Shown here: in pieces, positions 6,064 through 12,799 of the stretch
How positions within the stretch are numbered: the stretch's first letter is position 1
Layout of the letters: each line of letters starts with the position of its first letter
Translations under genes and position numbers: made by a program
Assembly: GCA_905373185.1 (NCBI GenBank)
Contig: CAJPSE010000015.1
Span: forward strand, 1-15,504
Origin: an uncultured Fretibacterium sp.
GTDB taxonomy: Bacteria > Synergistota > Synergistia > Synergistales > Aminobacteriaceae
Length of the DNA: 15,504 nt
Direction: 5' to 3'
The notes under the pieces: model-generated
Seen by the model: only the letters and a program-made list of their open reading frames with translations
Database searches by the model: none
Told to the model about the DNA's origin: nothing

Positions 6064-8601
6064 ATGGAAAAAAAGATCGTAGCCCTGGCGGGCCAGCCAA
6101 ACTGCGGCAAATCGACCGTCTTCAACAGCCTGACGGGCGCAAGGCAATTTGTGGCCAACTATCCCGGCGTGACCGTCGATAAGATGATGGGCTGGTACAA
6201 GCGCGACGGCGAGACCGTGGAGGTCATCGACCTCCCCGGAACCTACAGCTTGACATCCTACTCGCCCGAGGAGCGCGTCTCCCGCGACGTGCTCCTGAAG
6301 GAGCCCCTGTCGGCGGTCGTCAACGTCGTGGACGCCGCCAACCTCAAGCGCAGCCTGTACCTGACGCTCCAGCTCCTGGAGATGGAGATTCCCCTCGTCC
6401 TTGACCTCAACATGATGGACGTGGCCGAGGGCCTCGATATCTCCGTGGACGTTCCTGGGCTCTCTCGGGAGTTGGGCGTCCCCGTCGTCGCGACGGCTAT
6501 CACCCATGGGCGCGGGCGTGAGGAGCTTTTCGGGGCGATCGCCGATATGTCCCGGTCGAATGCGCGGACGAGCGTCGCCGTGTCCGAGCTCTATCCCGAC
6601 CTGCAGGGTCCCCTGAAGGAGCTGGAGTTGTTGCTGACCGATTCGCTTTCGTCCGGCGAGGCGTCCCTTCAAGGGACCTTCCCTCTTCCGTGGATCGCCG
6701 TCAAACTGATGGAGGGCGACCCGGAGGTCGCGGCCTTGGTGCGCGAAAAGGCTGGGGACGTGGCCCAGGACATCTTGTCCAGGGCGGAGGCCCTGAGGGA
6801 GGCGTTCGAGCGCGAGTGGGGCATGAGCGCCGACCTCTATATCTCTGGCCAGCGCAGCCGAAGGGCCGCGGCCATCGCCAGGCGCTGTGTGTCCCGAAAG
6901 AACACGGAGAAGGTTCATGTCTCCGAGCGCATAGACCGGCTGGTCTGCAACAGGTTCCTCGGTCCCGTCTTCCTTCTTTTTGTCATCTATGGATTCTACT
7001 ATCTTTCCTTCATACAGGGCTACAACCTCACCCACTACACCTGGCCCGTCCTCGCCGGGTTCCGCAGCCTCGCCGAGAGCATCCTTCCCCAGCCCGGAAT
7101 CATCGAGCTGCCCCTGCTGCGGGAGTTCGTGCTGTGGGTCATCGACAACCTGAACGCGCTCCTCAACTACATTCCTATCTTCTTCATCCTCTTTGCGCTG
7201 ATCGCCGTTTTGGAGGATAGCGGCTACATGCCGCGCATCGCATTTGTCCTGGACCGGATACTGAGCCGCTTTGGGCTTCACGGCCAGTCCACGCTGCCGA
7301 TGATCCTGGGTGGTGTCGTCCTGGGCGGATGTTCCGTCCCGGCGGTCATGGCCACCAAGGGCATACCGGACGAGAAGTCGAAGCTGGCGACGATTCTTAC
7401 GCTTCCCATGCTCAACTGCCAGGCCAAGCTTCCGCTGTACTTCCTGCTCATCGGCATCTACTTCAACGAGACGGTGCGCCTGCCCCTGCTGGGCGAGGTC
7501 AACCAGCAGAGCATCGTCATCGTCTTCATCCAGACGATCAGCCTGCTCTTCGTGCTCCCCCTGGCGAAGATCCTCTCCATGACGGTGCTGAGGCACAAGG
7601 AGACGGCGCCCTTCATCATGGAGATGCCGCCTTACCATATTCCCTCCATTCGGGGGGTTCTGGGACGCGCGATCGAGCGGATATGGCTCTACATCCGAAA
7701 GATCACGACCGTCGTCGCGGCTGTGGCCGTCGTCCTCTTCGTCCTGCTCCAGTTCCCCGGCCTGACCCCGGAACGGAGGGCCCACTACGAGGCGGAGAAG
7801 GACCGGGCCGTCCGGGCCTTCCTCGGCAAGGCCGAGGGCAAGAGGCTGGGCGCGGGGCTCAGGACAGAAAAGGACGTGCTGGACCTGATCCTGTTCCAGC
7901 AGGGGTACCGGGAACTGCTCAAGTCCGGGGCGTCGGCCGAGTCCAAGAAGGCCTACGGGGCCCGGAATCCCGATTTCTTCGAGATCGTCCAGAACAAAAA
8001 GGACCCCGAGGCGAAGGAGCTCGAGAAGGCGCTCAAGAAGCTCCTGACCTTCCGGACCAACGCGCTGACGGCCATCCGCAAGGAGCGCATCGACAACAGC
8101 CTTCTGGGCAAGATCGGCCGGGCCCTCGAACCGGCGTCGCGGTATGCGGGGTTCAATTGGCGCGTCAACGTCGCCGTGCTCAGCACGCTGGCGGCCAAGG
8201 AGAACAGTGTCTCCACCCTGGGCGCCCTCTACATCAAGGAACCGGGTGAGAGTGAGGGCGAGGGCGGAGAGAGGAACACGGACACGCTGGAACAGCGCAT
8301 GAAGCGGCAGGAGGGGGACCTTACGCCCCTGCACGCCATGGCCCTGATGCTCTTCATGGTCCTCTGCCCGCCCTGTCTGCCCACGATCATGGCCATCCGG
8401 GTCCAGACCGGCTCCACGGGATGGATGCTCTTCGCCTTCTTCGTGCCCCTGATCCTGGGGCTGCTCGCGGCCGTACTGGTGTTTACCGGGGGCTCGGCGC
8501 TGGGGCTGAGCGGTTTCGAGGCGATGTGGATGTTCTACCTGATCCCCCTGACCCTGACGGTCCTTCTGGGGTTGATCAGGACGAGGCGGACCTACAGCTG
8601 A
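6064..8601 (+). CDS. feoB: FeoB ferrous iron permease with enlarged C-terminal loop
   Basis: 845 residues. GTP-gated Fe(II) permease of the inner membrane. The N-terminal G domain shows G1 GQPNCGKST (10-18), G2 PGVT (34-37), G3 DLPGTYSL (56-63), G4 NMMD (116-119) and G5 around ATAIT (143-147), then a helical GDI-type spacer to about 280. The membrane part holds Gate 1 GGCSVPAVMATKGI (421-434), NCQAKLPLY (451-459), the second gate ENSVSTLGALY (713-723) and a CPPC pair (768-771) in LCPPCLPTIMAIRVQTG. It is longer than most FeoB proteins because of a charged segment of about 110 residues (566-677) before NSLLGKIGRALEPASRYAGF, and an acidic loop at 725-752. The start codon follows AAGGGG. Clear call; the role of the extra segment is unknown. 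Confidence 0.97.
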   Translation: MEKKIVALAGQPNCGKSTVFNSLTGARQFVANYPGVTVDKMMGWYKRDGETVEVIDLPGTYSLTSYSPEERVSRDVLLKEPLSAVVNVVDAANLKRSLYLTLQLLEMEIPLVLDLNMMDVAEGLDISVDVPGLSRELGVPVVATAITHGRGREELFGAIADMSRSNARTSVAVSELYPDLQGPLKELELLLTDSLSSGEASLQGTFPLPWIAVKLMEGDPEVAALVREKAGDVAQDILSRAEALREAFEREWGMSADLYISGQRSRRAAAIARRCVSRKNTEKVHVSERIDRLVCNRFLGPVFLLFVIYGFYYLSFIQGYNLTHYTWPVLAGFRSLAESILPQPGIIELPLLREFVLWVIDNLNALLNYIPIFFILFALIAVLEDSGYMPRIAFVLDRILSRFGLHGQSTLPMILGGVVLGGCSVPAVMATKGIPDEKSKLATILTLPMLNCQAKLPLYFLLIGIYFNETVRLPLLGEVNQQSIVIVFIQTISLLFVLPLAKILSMTVLRHKETAPFIMEMPPYHIPSIRGVLGRAIERIWLYIRKITTVVAAVAVVLFVLLQFPGLTPERRAHYEAEKDRAVRAFLGKAEGKRLGAGLRTEKDVLDLILFQQGYRELLKSGASAESKKAYGARNPDFFEIVQNKKDPEAKELEKALKKLLTFRTNALTAIRKERIDNSLLGKIGRALEPASRYAGFNWRVNVAVLSTLAAKENSVSTLGALYIKEPGESEGEGGERNTDTLEQRMKRQEGDLTPLHAMALMLFMVLCPPCLPTIMAIRVQTGSTGWMLFAFFVPLILGLLAAVLVFTGGSALGLSGFEAMWMFYLIPLTLTVLLGLIRTRRTYS

Positions 8602-8651
8602 CTCTCGGAGAACGGATCCGCCCCCGGCAGTTTTTTCATTTTCGGCAGCCT

Positions 8652-8670
8652 GCGGTCTACCGCGGACCGC
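8652..8670 (+). other. Intergenic hairpin after feoB
   Basis: GCGGTC/GACCGC arms with a 7-base loop, in the 105-base gap before the next gene. No T run follows, so it looks like an mRNA processing or stability element rather than a terminator. Confidence 0.4.
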
Positions 8671-8706
8671 GTGACTGACATACAGATCGAACTGGAGGTT
8701 TTCAGG

Positions 8707-9042
8707 ATGAACAGGTTGAACGGTTTGAACAGAAAGTTGTTGTTCTGCGTTGCTGCGGTGTTCGTTATGGCTTTGGCCGGCGCGGCCCTTGCCCACACCC
8801 CGCTCTTCTCCTGCTGGGACAATGGCGACGGGACGCTCTCGTGCGAGGGCGGGTTCTCCGACGGCTCCTCGGCCGCCAACATGCCCATCCGGGTGACCAA
8901 CGAGAAGGATGAGGTCATCTTCGAGGGCAAGCTGGACGAGGGCGGGGAGCTGACCTTCAAGAAGCCGGAGGGCGTCTTCTCCGTCACCTTCGACGGCGGC
9001 CCCGGACACATGCTCACCGTCAAGAGCAGCGAGATCAAGTAG
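8707..9042 (+). CDS. Exported NikL-like single-domain metal protein
   Basis: 111 residues from the ATG at 8707 (GGAGG 8 bases before it; an in-frame ATG at 8671 lacks one). Signal peptide 1-29 with a basic start (MNRLNGLNRK), hydrophobic core and ALA cut, leaving His30 as the first mature residue. The mature part is a single Ig/transthyretin-like (carboxypeptidase-regulatory) domain: SCWDNGDGTLSCEGGFSDGSSAANMPIRV, VIFEGKLDEGGELTF and GGPGHMLTV. The order of N-terminal His, GFSDGS, DEGGELTF and GxGH resembles NikL, the periplasmic part of some nickel ECF transporters. H30, C36, C46 and H101 are candidate ligands. Its place directly behind feoB suggests periplasmic iron handling. Fold fairly sure; metal and function inferred. 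Confidence 0.8.
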   Translation: MNRLNGLNRKLLFCVAAVFVMALAGAALAHTPLFSCWDNGDGTLSCEGGFSDGSSAANMPIRVTNEKDEVIFEGKLDEGGELTFKKPEGVFSVTFDGGPGHMLTVKSSEIK

Positions 9043-9104
9043 GTGCGATGAGCCTGAGGACAATCGGGGAGCCCCCCTCTCGGACAAAAAAGGAGTGTTC
9101 CACT

Positions 9105-9902
9105 ATGAAGAAGATTGCCATGCTCTCTCTGCTCGTGTTGTTTGCTGCGGCCCTTCCCGCATCCGCCCATTTCCAGATGCTCTATACCCCCGAGACGATC
9201 CTGGACAAGGGGGGGGATGTCCCCTTGAAGCTTGTCTTTACGCATCCTTTTGAGGCTGGGCACACGATGGATATGGAAACCCCTCTGGAGTTCTTCGTCG
9301 TAAACAAGGAGAAGAGGACCGACCTGCTCAAAACCCTTAAGCCCATTACCTGGACCAGCCTGGAGAACAAGGGCAAGGCCTTCGAGACCGCCTTCAAGCT
9401 CAAGGGCATGGGGGACTACGTCTTTTGTCTGGTTCCCGCTCCCTACTATGAGAAGGGTGAGGACACGTACATCCAGCAGATCACGAAGATGATCGTCAAC
9501 AACGGCAGTCTTCCCACGGATTGGGACGCCGACATGGGACTGAAGGCGGAGATCGTTCCGCTGGACAAGCCCTATGCGATCTGGGCCGGCGGGGTGTTCC
9601 GCGGCGTCGTGAAGAGCGAGGGCAAGCCGGTTCCCTTCGCTGAGATCGAGGTCGAGTACATGAACCACAAGCCCAACATGAAGAGGAACAACTTCGATAA
9701 GGCAGCTACGCTGAAAGCCCCACATGATGCCTTCGTAACCCTGACGATCAAGGCCGACGCCAACGGGACGTTTGCCTTCGCCATGCCCAAGTCGGGCTGG
9801 TGGGGATTTGCCGCGCTGGGCGTCGGTCCCGACAAGGAGTTCGAGGGGAAGGAGCTTTCGCAGGACGCGTTGATCTGGGTCCAGGCCGCCGAGATTAAGT
9901 AG
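9105..9902 (+). CDS. DUF4198-family periplasmic metal-binding protein, first copy
   Basis: 265 residues from the ATG at 9105 (AAGGAG 9 bases upstream). Signal peptide 1-21 (MKKIAMLSLLVLFAAALPASA), cut after ASA, leaving His22 as the mature N-terminus (HFQMLYTPE). DUF4198/COG5266 proteins are periplasmic and often sit with nickel or cobalt transporters. Typical parts are the FTHPFEAGHTM strand (45-55), a long middle region with GMGDYVFCLVPAPYYEKGEDTYIQQ (101-125), the second Ig-like domain starting GGVFRGVVKSEGKPVPFAEIEVEYMNHKP (162-190) and the closing GTFAFAMPKSGWWGFAAL. The end is WVQAAEIK. Probable role: binding or handing Fe(II), or another divalent metal, to FeoB from the periplasm. Family confident, role inferred from the operon. 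Confidence 0.88.
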   Translation: MKKIAMLSLLVLFAAALPASAHFQMLYTPETILDKGGDVPLKLVFTHPFEAGHTMDMETPLEFFVVNKEKRTDLLKTLKPITWTSLENKGKAFETAFKLKGMGDYVFCLVPAPYYEKGEDTYIQQITKMIVNNGSLPTDWDADMGLKAEIVPLDKPYAIWAGGVFRGVVKSEGKPVPFAEIEVEYMNHKPNMKRNNFDKAATLKAPHDAFVTLTIKADANGTFAFAMPKSGWWGFAALGVGPDKEFEGKELSQDALIWVQAAEIK

Positions 9903-9903
9903 A

Positions 9904-9945
9904 CGACCAGTTCCCCGGGACTGTGAAGTCCCGGGTGCTGAGTCG
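9904..9945 (+). other. Strong intergenic hairpin I
   Basis: Perfect 9-bp stem CCCGGGACT/AGTCCCGGG (9914-9922 and 9927-9935) with a GTGA loop. Below it are further pairings (CAG/CTG and CGAC/GTCG) with small bulges. It starts one base after the DUF4198 stop codon. No T run follows, so at most partial termination is expected. Confidence 0.7.
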
Positions 9946-9946
9946 G

Positions 9947-10012
9947 TCACTTACGTCGAAGCGAAGCCAAATGGCTTCGTCTTTGACGCTGATAGGCTGC
10001 AGCCTATTGTGA
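9947..10012 (+). ncRNA. Candidate structured RNA element: two hairpins closed by a third helix
   Basis: Hairpin II pairs CGTCGAAGCGAAGCC (9954-9968) with 9973-9988, a 15-bp stem with one bulged T and one G-T pair, loop AAAT. Hairpin III is the perfect 16-bp palindrome ATAGGCTGCAGCCTAT (9992-10007). TCAC (9947-9950) and GTGA (10009-10012) can close both into a three-way junction. It ends 9 bases before the GGGAGG that serves the Cys-rich gene, so it could control that gene's translation or define mRNA ends. It matches no riboswitch class I recognise. Structure seen by eye only. Confidence 0.5.
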
Positions 10013-10039
10013 AATGGAATCATCGGGAGGTTTGTTGTT

Positions 10040-10195
10040 ATGGGCGCACAGGAACTTGTGATCGTCCTGATTGCGGTTGCCGCCGCGGGATACCTGATTC
10101 GCGGCTGGGTCGCCTCCGCGAAGCGGGGGACCTGCGGCGGGTGCGGTTGCGGATGCGGGGATAAACGCCCTTCCGATAAGGGCCCTTCCGACTGA
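10040..10195 (+). CDS. FeoB-associated Cys-rich membrane protein
   Basis: A 51-residue protein. ATG at 10040 with GGGAGG 9 bases before it. One N-terminal membrane span (ELVIVLIAVAAAGYLI, about 5-20), a short basic stretch (RGWVASAKRG), then the cysteine cluster TCGGCGCGCG (31-40; four Cys) and a hydrophilic tail DKRPSDKGPSD. This is the layout of the FeoB-associated Cys-rich membrane proteins found at the ends of many anaerobe feo operons. They are thought to bind Fe(II) or an Fe-S centre at the cytosolic membrane face and to assist FeoB, taking the place of FeoC. It sits between the two DUF4198 genes, behind the structured RNA. The family is clear from layout and context; biochemical function is not established. 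Confidence 0.9.
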   Translation: MGAQELVIVLIAVAAAGYLIRGWVASAKRGTCGGCGCGCGDKRPSDKGPSD

Positions 10196-10237
10196 GTAAG
10201 TATCCTTCTAAGTAAGTATCCTTCCACAGGGAAGGAT
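10195..10237 (+). repeat. 14-bp direct repeat with a competing hairpin
   Basis: AGTAAGTATCCTTC occurs at 10195-10208 and 10211-10224. The second copy forms a perfect 8-bp hairpin with GGAAGGAT (10230-10237; loop ACAG). The first copy can pair with the same sequence almost as well, so two exclusive structures are possible. A further small hairpin, GCGGG/CCCGC, lies at 10268-10280. No promoter was seen in the gap to 10349. Confidence 0.55.
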
Positions 10238-10349
10238 GAGGGAGAAAGGTTAGCCGGAAATCGGAGGGCGGGCCTCCCGCGATGCGTCGTGGCGCGTTGT
10301 GTCGTGTTCTTTTTTATTTTTGGAGAGAGAAAGAAGGAGGAAGATGTTC

Positions 10350-11162
10350 ATGCGCAAGTTGTTTTCCGTAATGGTCGCAGGAGCGTTTTTTGCGGCTTTC
10401 CTCGGCGTCGCGGCCGAGGCCCACGAGTTCTGGGTGAACGCGGACTACAAGGACGGCCTTCTCAAGGCCGATCTGGGGTACGGGCATGAGTTCCCCAACC
10501 CCGAGGTCATCCCCGACGACCGCACGCACCTCTTCGAGCCCCTGAAGCTGGCCACACCGGAGGGCATGACGGAGATGGCGCAGACGGGCGACAACTTCCA
10601 TTACGAGGTCAAGGCGGACTTGAAGAAGGGCGACTATCTGGTGCTCGGCAACTACAAGCCCTCCTTCTGGGCCAAGGGGCCGGAGGGGTGGAAGCAGGGA
10701 GACAAAGCCAAGTACAAGGAGCTGACGAAGGCTGACGCTACCTACGCCGAGGAGGCGGTGATGTTCGCCAAGCTCGTCCTGGACGTGGACGGCGCCGATG
10801 GCAAGGACTTCATCGCCAAGCCGGTGGGGCAGCGCCTGGAGATGGTGCCGCAGGTGAACCCCGCGACGGTGAAACCGGGAGAGCGTTTCCCCGTGCAGGT
10901 GTTGCTCGACGGCAAGCCCGCCAAGACGGCGGAGGTGAAGGCCGTCTATGCCGGATTTGCCGGCATGACGAAGGATGGCGACCCCGCCAACGAGTACAAG
11001 GCATTCTGGGGACGCACCGACCTCAACGGCATCGTCAACATCATCCCGGCGAAGGCAGGGTACTGGAACGCCTTTGTGCAGCTGACGGTCCCCTACCCGG
11101 ACAAGGCTGTCGCCGACGAGACCGTGCTGGTCTCCCGCCTGACCTTCAATATCGCGGAGTGA
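10350..11162 (+). CDS. DUF4198-family periplasmic metal-binding protein, second copy
   Basis: 270 residues. Two ATGs are close together (10344 and 10350). The second is chosen because AGGAGG at 10335-10340 is 9 bases away from it but only 3 from the first. Signal peptide 1-24 with an AEA cut, leaving His25 (HEFWVNADY), the classic DUF4198 start. Also seen: the conserved GYGHEFPNPE (43-52), the paired strands of the first domain (GDYLVLGNYKPSFW), the second Ig-like domain from MVPQVNPATVKPGERFPVQVLLDGKPAKTAEVKAVYAG, and the closing GRTDLNGIVNIIPAKAGYWNAFVQL. It is closer to the textbook family than the copy at 9105, so the two are old paralogues, not a recent duplication. Last gene of the feo unit, with a terminator 36 bases on. 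Probably a periplasmic Fe(II) or other divalent-metal binding partner. Confidence 0.9.
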   Translation: MRKLFSVMVAGAFFAAFLGVAAEAHEFWVNADYKDGLLKADLGYGHEFPNPEVIPDDRTHLFEPLKLATPEGMTEMAQTGDNFHYEVKADLKKGDYLVLGNYKPSFWAKGPEGWKQGDKAKYKELTKADATYAEEAVMFAKLVLDVDGADGKDFIAKPVGQRLEMVPQVNPATVKPGERFPVQVLLDGKPAKTAEVKAVYAGFAGMTKDGDPANEYKAFWGRTDLNGIVNIIPAKAGYWNAFVQLTVPYPDKAVADETVLVSRLTFNIAE

Positions 11163-11200
11163 GCGATACGTAGGGACAATACACGACACACGACATGGAA

Positions 11201-11236
11201 AAGGGGGCCCGTCGTTCTGGCGCGGGCCCCCCTTCT
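11201..11236. terminator. Terminator between convergent operons
   Basis: GGGGGCCCG (11203-11211) pairs perfectly with CGGGCCCCC (11223-11231) around an 11-base loop, with A-rich bases before and TTCTCTT after. It can end transcription of the feo unit. Read from the other strand it can also serve the membrane-protein gene at 11310-12518. Confidence 0.8.
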
Positions 11237-11309
11237 CTTGCACGGCGTTCATACCCGTAGCTTCAGCGGCGGTAGGGGAGGCGTCCACGTCGTTGAACGT
11301 GGTTGGGTA

Positions 11310-12518
11310 TCAGAACCATGGCAGGGCTCTCATGACGGCGATCACCGTCATCGTACACAGCCCCATGGCCAGGACGTTGGGAATGACGCCGTGCAGGTCC
11401 TCGGCGAGGTTGCGGTTCAGGAGATCCGCGAAGGGCGCCCCGATGAGCCCTCCCAGTATGGAGGCAAACAACACGACATGCAGGGATGTTCCGAAGGTCA
11501 GCACGCAGAAGGGCGCTATACTGACGATCGGAACATAGGTGGGATACCAGCCGTTCTCGATATGCTTCCTCCCATACAAAAAGACCCCCAGGCCCCCGGA
11601 GACCAGCTGGGAAAGGAGTATCGCAGGAAAGACCTTGGCCCCGCACATGCCATGCTCGTGGTTGACGAGCCAGTCCACAATTCCCCCCATGATCAGGAAA
11701 AGGGCGGGCCACTCGTTTCCATAGAAATAACAATCCGTAAAATCCGCCAGGGTCCTCCGGATGAGGAACATCGGGCTCTTCAAGAGCTCGTATTGCTGCT
11801 GAGCGGAGAGCGTGCGCCGATTTTCGGCGATGACGGGATGCCTCACCTTTTCGATCCAGGGCGCCAGCTTGCAGACCTGCAGGGTCAGGGTGATGGAAAG
11901 GGCCAGGGCAAAGTAATTCGCGATGGTCCCCGGCATTCCCATGGGTATCAGGATGCCGGCATTCACAAAATTGGCGATGGGCACGGAGAGGAAGGAGGCC
12001 AGAAGCACCCCCGTGACCAGGTTGCGCCAACTGGGGCCGTACACGCACAGCACGGCTTGAGGCGCCCCCACGAGCAGAAGGAACGTGGGCAGCCATGTGA
12101 AACGAACCCCATCGATCAGCTCCAGATATCGAAGGCAGAAAATGGAAAACACGATGGCCAACACCTGCGAGGCCAGAATCCAGGGCCAGATGTTCAATCC
12201 ATAGACGATGTCGAAGCCTCTGAGCCTGCTTTTTCTCACGTCCAGGCGCCAGGCCGCGAGGCCTCCCAGGATAAGCCCCAGCCCCGCGAAAAATCCGCCA
12301 TAAAACTGCCCTTCCGAAAAGTCCTTGACGATCCAGACCCATTTATCCGCTACTCCGCCCTCGCGTATCGACGTGACGAACATGCCGTAGGGCTTTAAAA
12401 TCTCGCAGGTATTGTTTATCCCCGACAGAAGAAAATATTGAAGAAAACCTATCCCCAGCAGAATCGCGTACCCCGCCAACGAGGCCGTCGTCCTTTTCGT
12501 GATCCTGCGCTCCTGCAT
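11310..12518 (-). CDS. Polytopic membrane protein, candidate transporter, unknown family
   Basis: 402 residues from the ATG at 12518, which has AAGGGGGGAA 7-9 bases before it. A longer frame from 12581 exists but without a ribosome binding site. About eleven hydrophobic segments are visible, among them LAGYAILLGIGFLQYFLLSG near the N-terminus, GGFFAGLGLILGGLAAW, a string in the middle (LPTFLLLVGAPQAVLCVYG; VTGVLLASFLSVPIANFV), and a C-terminal block LFASILGGLIGAPFADLL and IPNVLAMGLCTMTVIAVM. A cytosolic loop with KVRHPVIAENRRTLSAQQQYELLK splits it into two halves. I do not recognise the family. Being last in a unit with an adenine-deaminase-like enzyme and a cyclase-like hydrolase, it may carry their substrate. 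It also sits behind a GC-rich hairpin, which may lower its expression. Confidence 0.8.
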   Translation of the reverse strand: MQERRITKRTTASLAGYAILLGIGFLQYFLLSGINNTCEILKPYGMFVTSIREGGVADKWVWIVKDFSEGQFYGGFFAGLGLILGGLAAWRLDVRKSRLRGFDIVYGLNIWPWILASQVLAIVFSIFCLRYLELIDGVRFTWLPTFLLLVGAPQAVLCVYGPSWRNLVTGVLLASFLSVPIANFVNAGILIPMGMPGTIANYFALALSITLTLQVCKLAPWIEKVRHPVIAENRRTLSAQQQYELLKSPMFLIRRTLADFTDCYFYGNEWPALFLIMGGIVDWLVNHEHGMCGAKVFPAILLSQLVSGGLGVFLYGRKHIENGWYPTYVPIVSIAPFCVLTFGTSLHVVLFASILGGLIGAPFADLLNRNLAEDLHGVIPNVLAMGLCTMTVIAVMRALPWF

Positions 12519-12681
12519 CTTCGCATTCCCCCCTTTCGGTTTTGCCCCCCGTTCTCTACGACAATAAATGTGAACGGCCATCCGGTAGAGCGTCGAACTG
12601 CGGCAGAACGCGTTGCCCCTCCAGAGTAAAAACGGAATGGGCGAGGACGGAAAAACAGGAAGCGGGGCAAGGGAGGGATTC

Positions 12682-12705
12682 CCCGGGGCGCTCTCACGCC
12701 CCGGG
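12682..12705 (-). terminator. GC-rich hairpin between deaminase and membrane-protein genes
   Basis: A perfect 9-bp stem CCCGGGGCG/CGCCCCGGG with a 6-base loop, in the 281-base gap downstream of the deaminase stop. No T run follows directly; T runs appear only further on, so it is either a weak terminator or an mRNA-end protector. The remainder of the gap shows no gene and no clear promoter. Confidence 0.4.
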
Positions 12706-12799
12706 CAGCCTCCACCCCCGCATCGATCGGCTCAAAGCTCTTCGGATGGGATGAAAAAACAGGTACAGCTTCCTTGATTCACTGGAGGATATTGAAAGA

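Noticed and set aside
5977..9087. A 1036-codon open frame on the minus strand opposite feoB
   Set aside because: It is a mirror frame of a GC-rich gene: very rich in Gly, Arg, Gln, Glu and His, with no domain, and it covers feoB, which has all expected motifs.
8592..9950. A 452-codon minus-strand frame opposite the NikL-like and DUF4198 genes
   Set aside because: Also a shadow: no ribosome binding site, and the plus-strand genes have signal peptides and family motifs.
9904..10012. Inverted repeats as a CRISPR or transposon end
   Set aside because: The three hairpins have different sequences, no spacers of equal length, no transposase nearby and no target duplication.
11251..11312. ATACCC/GGGTAT and CCACGT/ACGTGG arms near the end of the membrane-protein gene
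   Set aside because: Short and far apart, partly inside coding sequence; the GC-rich hairpin at 11201-11236 explains termination better.
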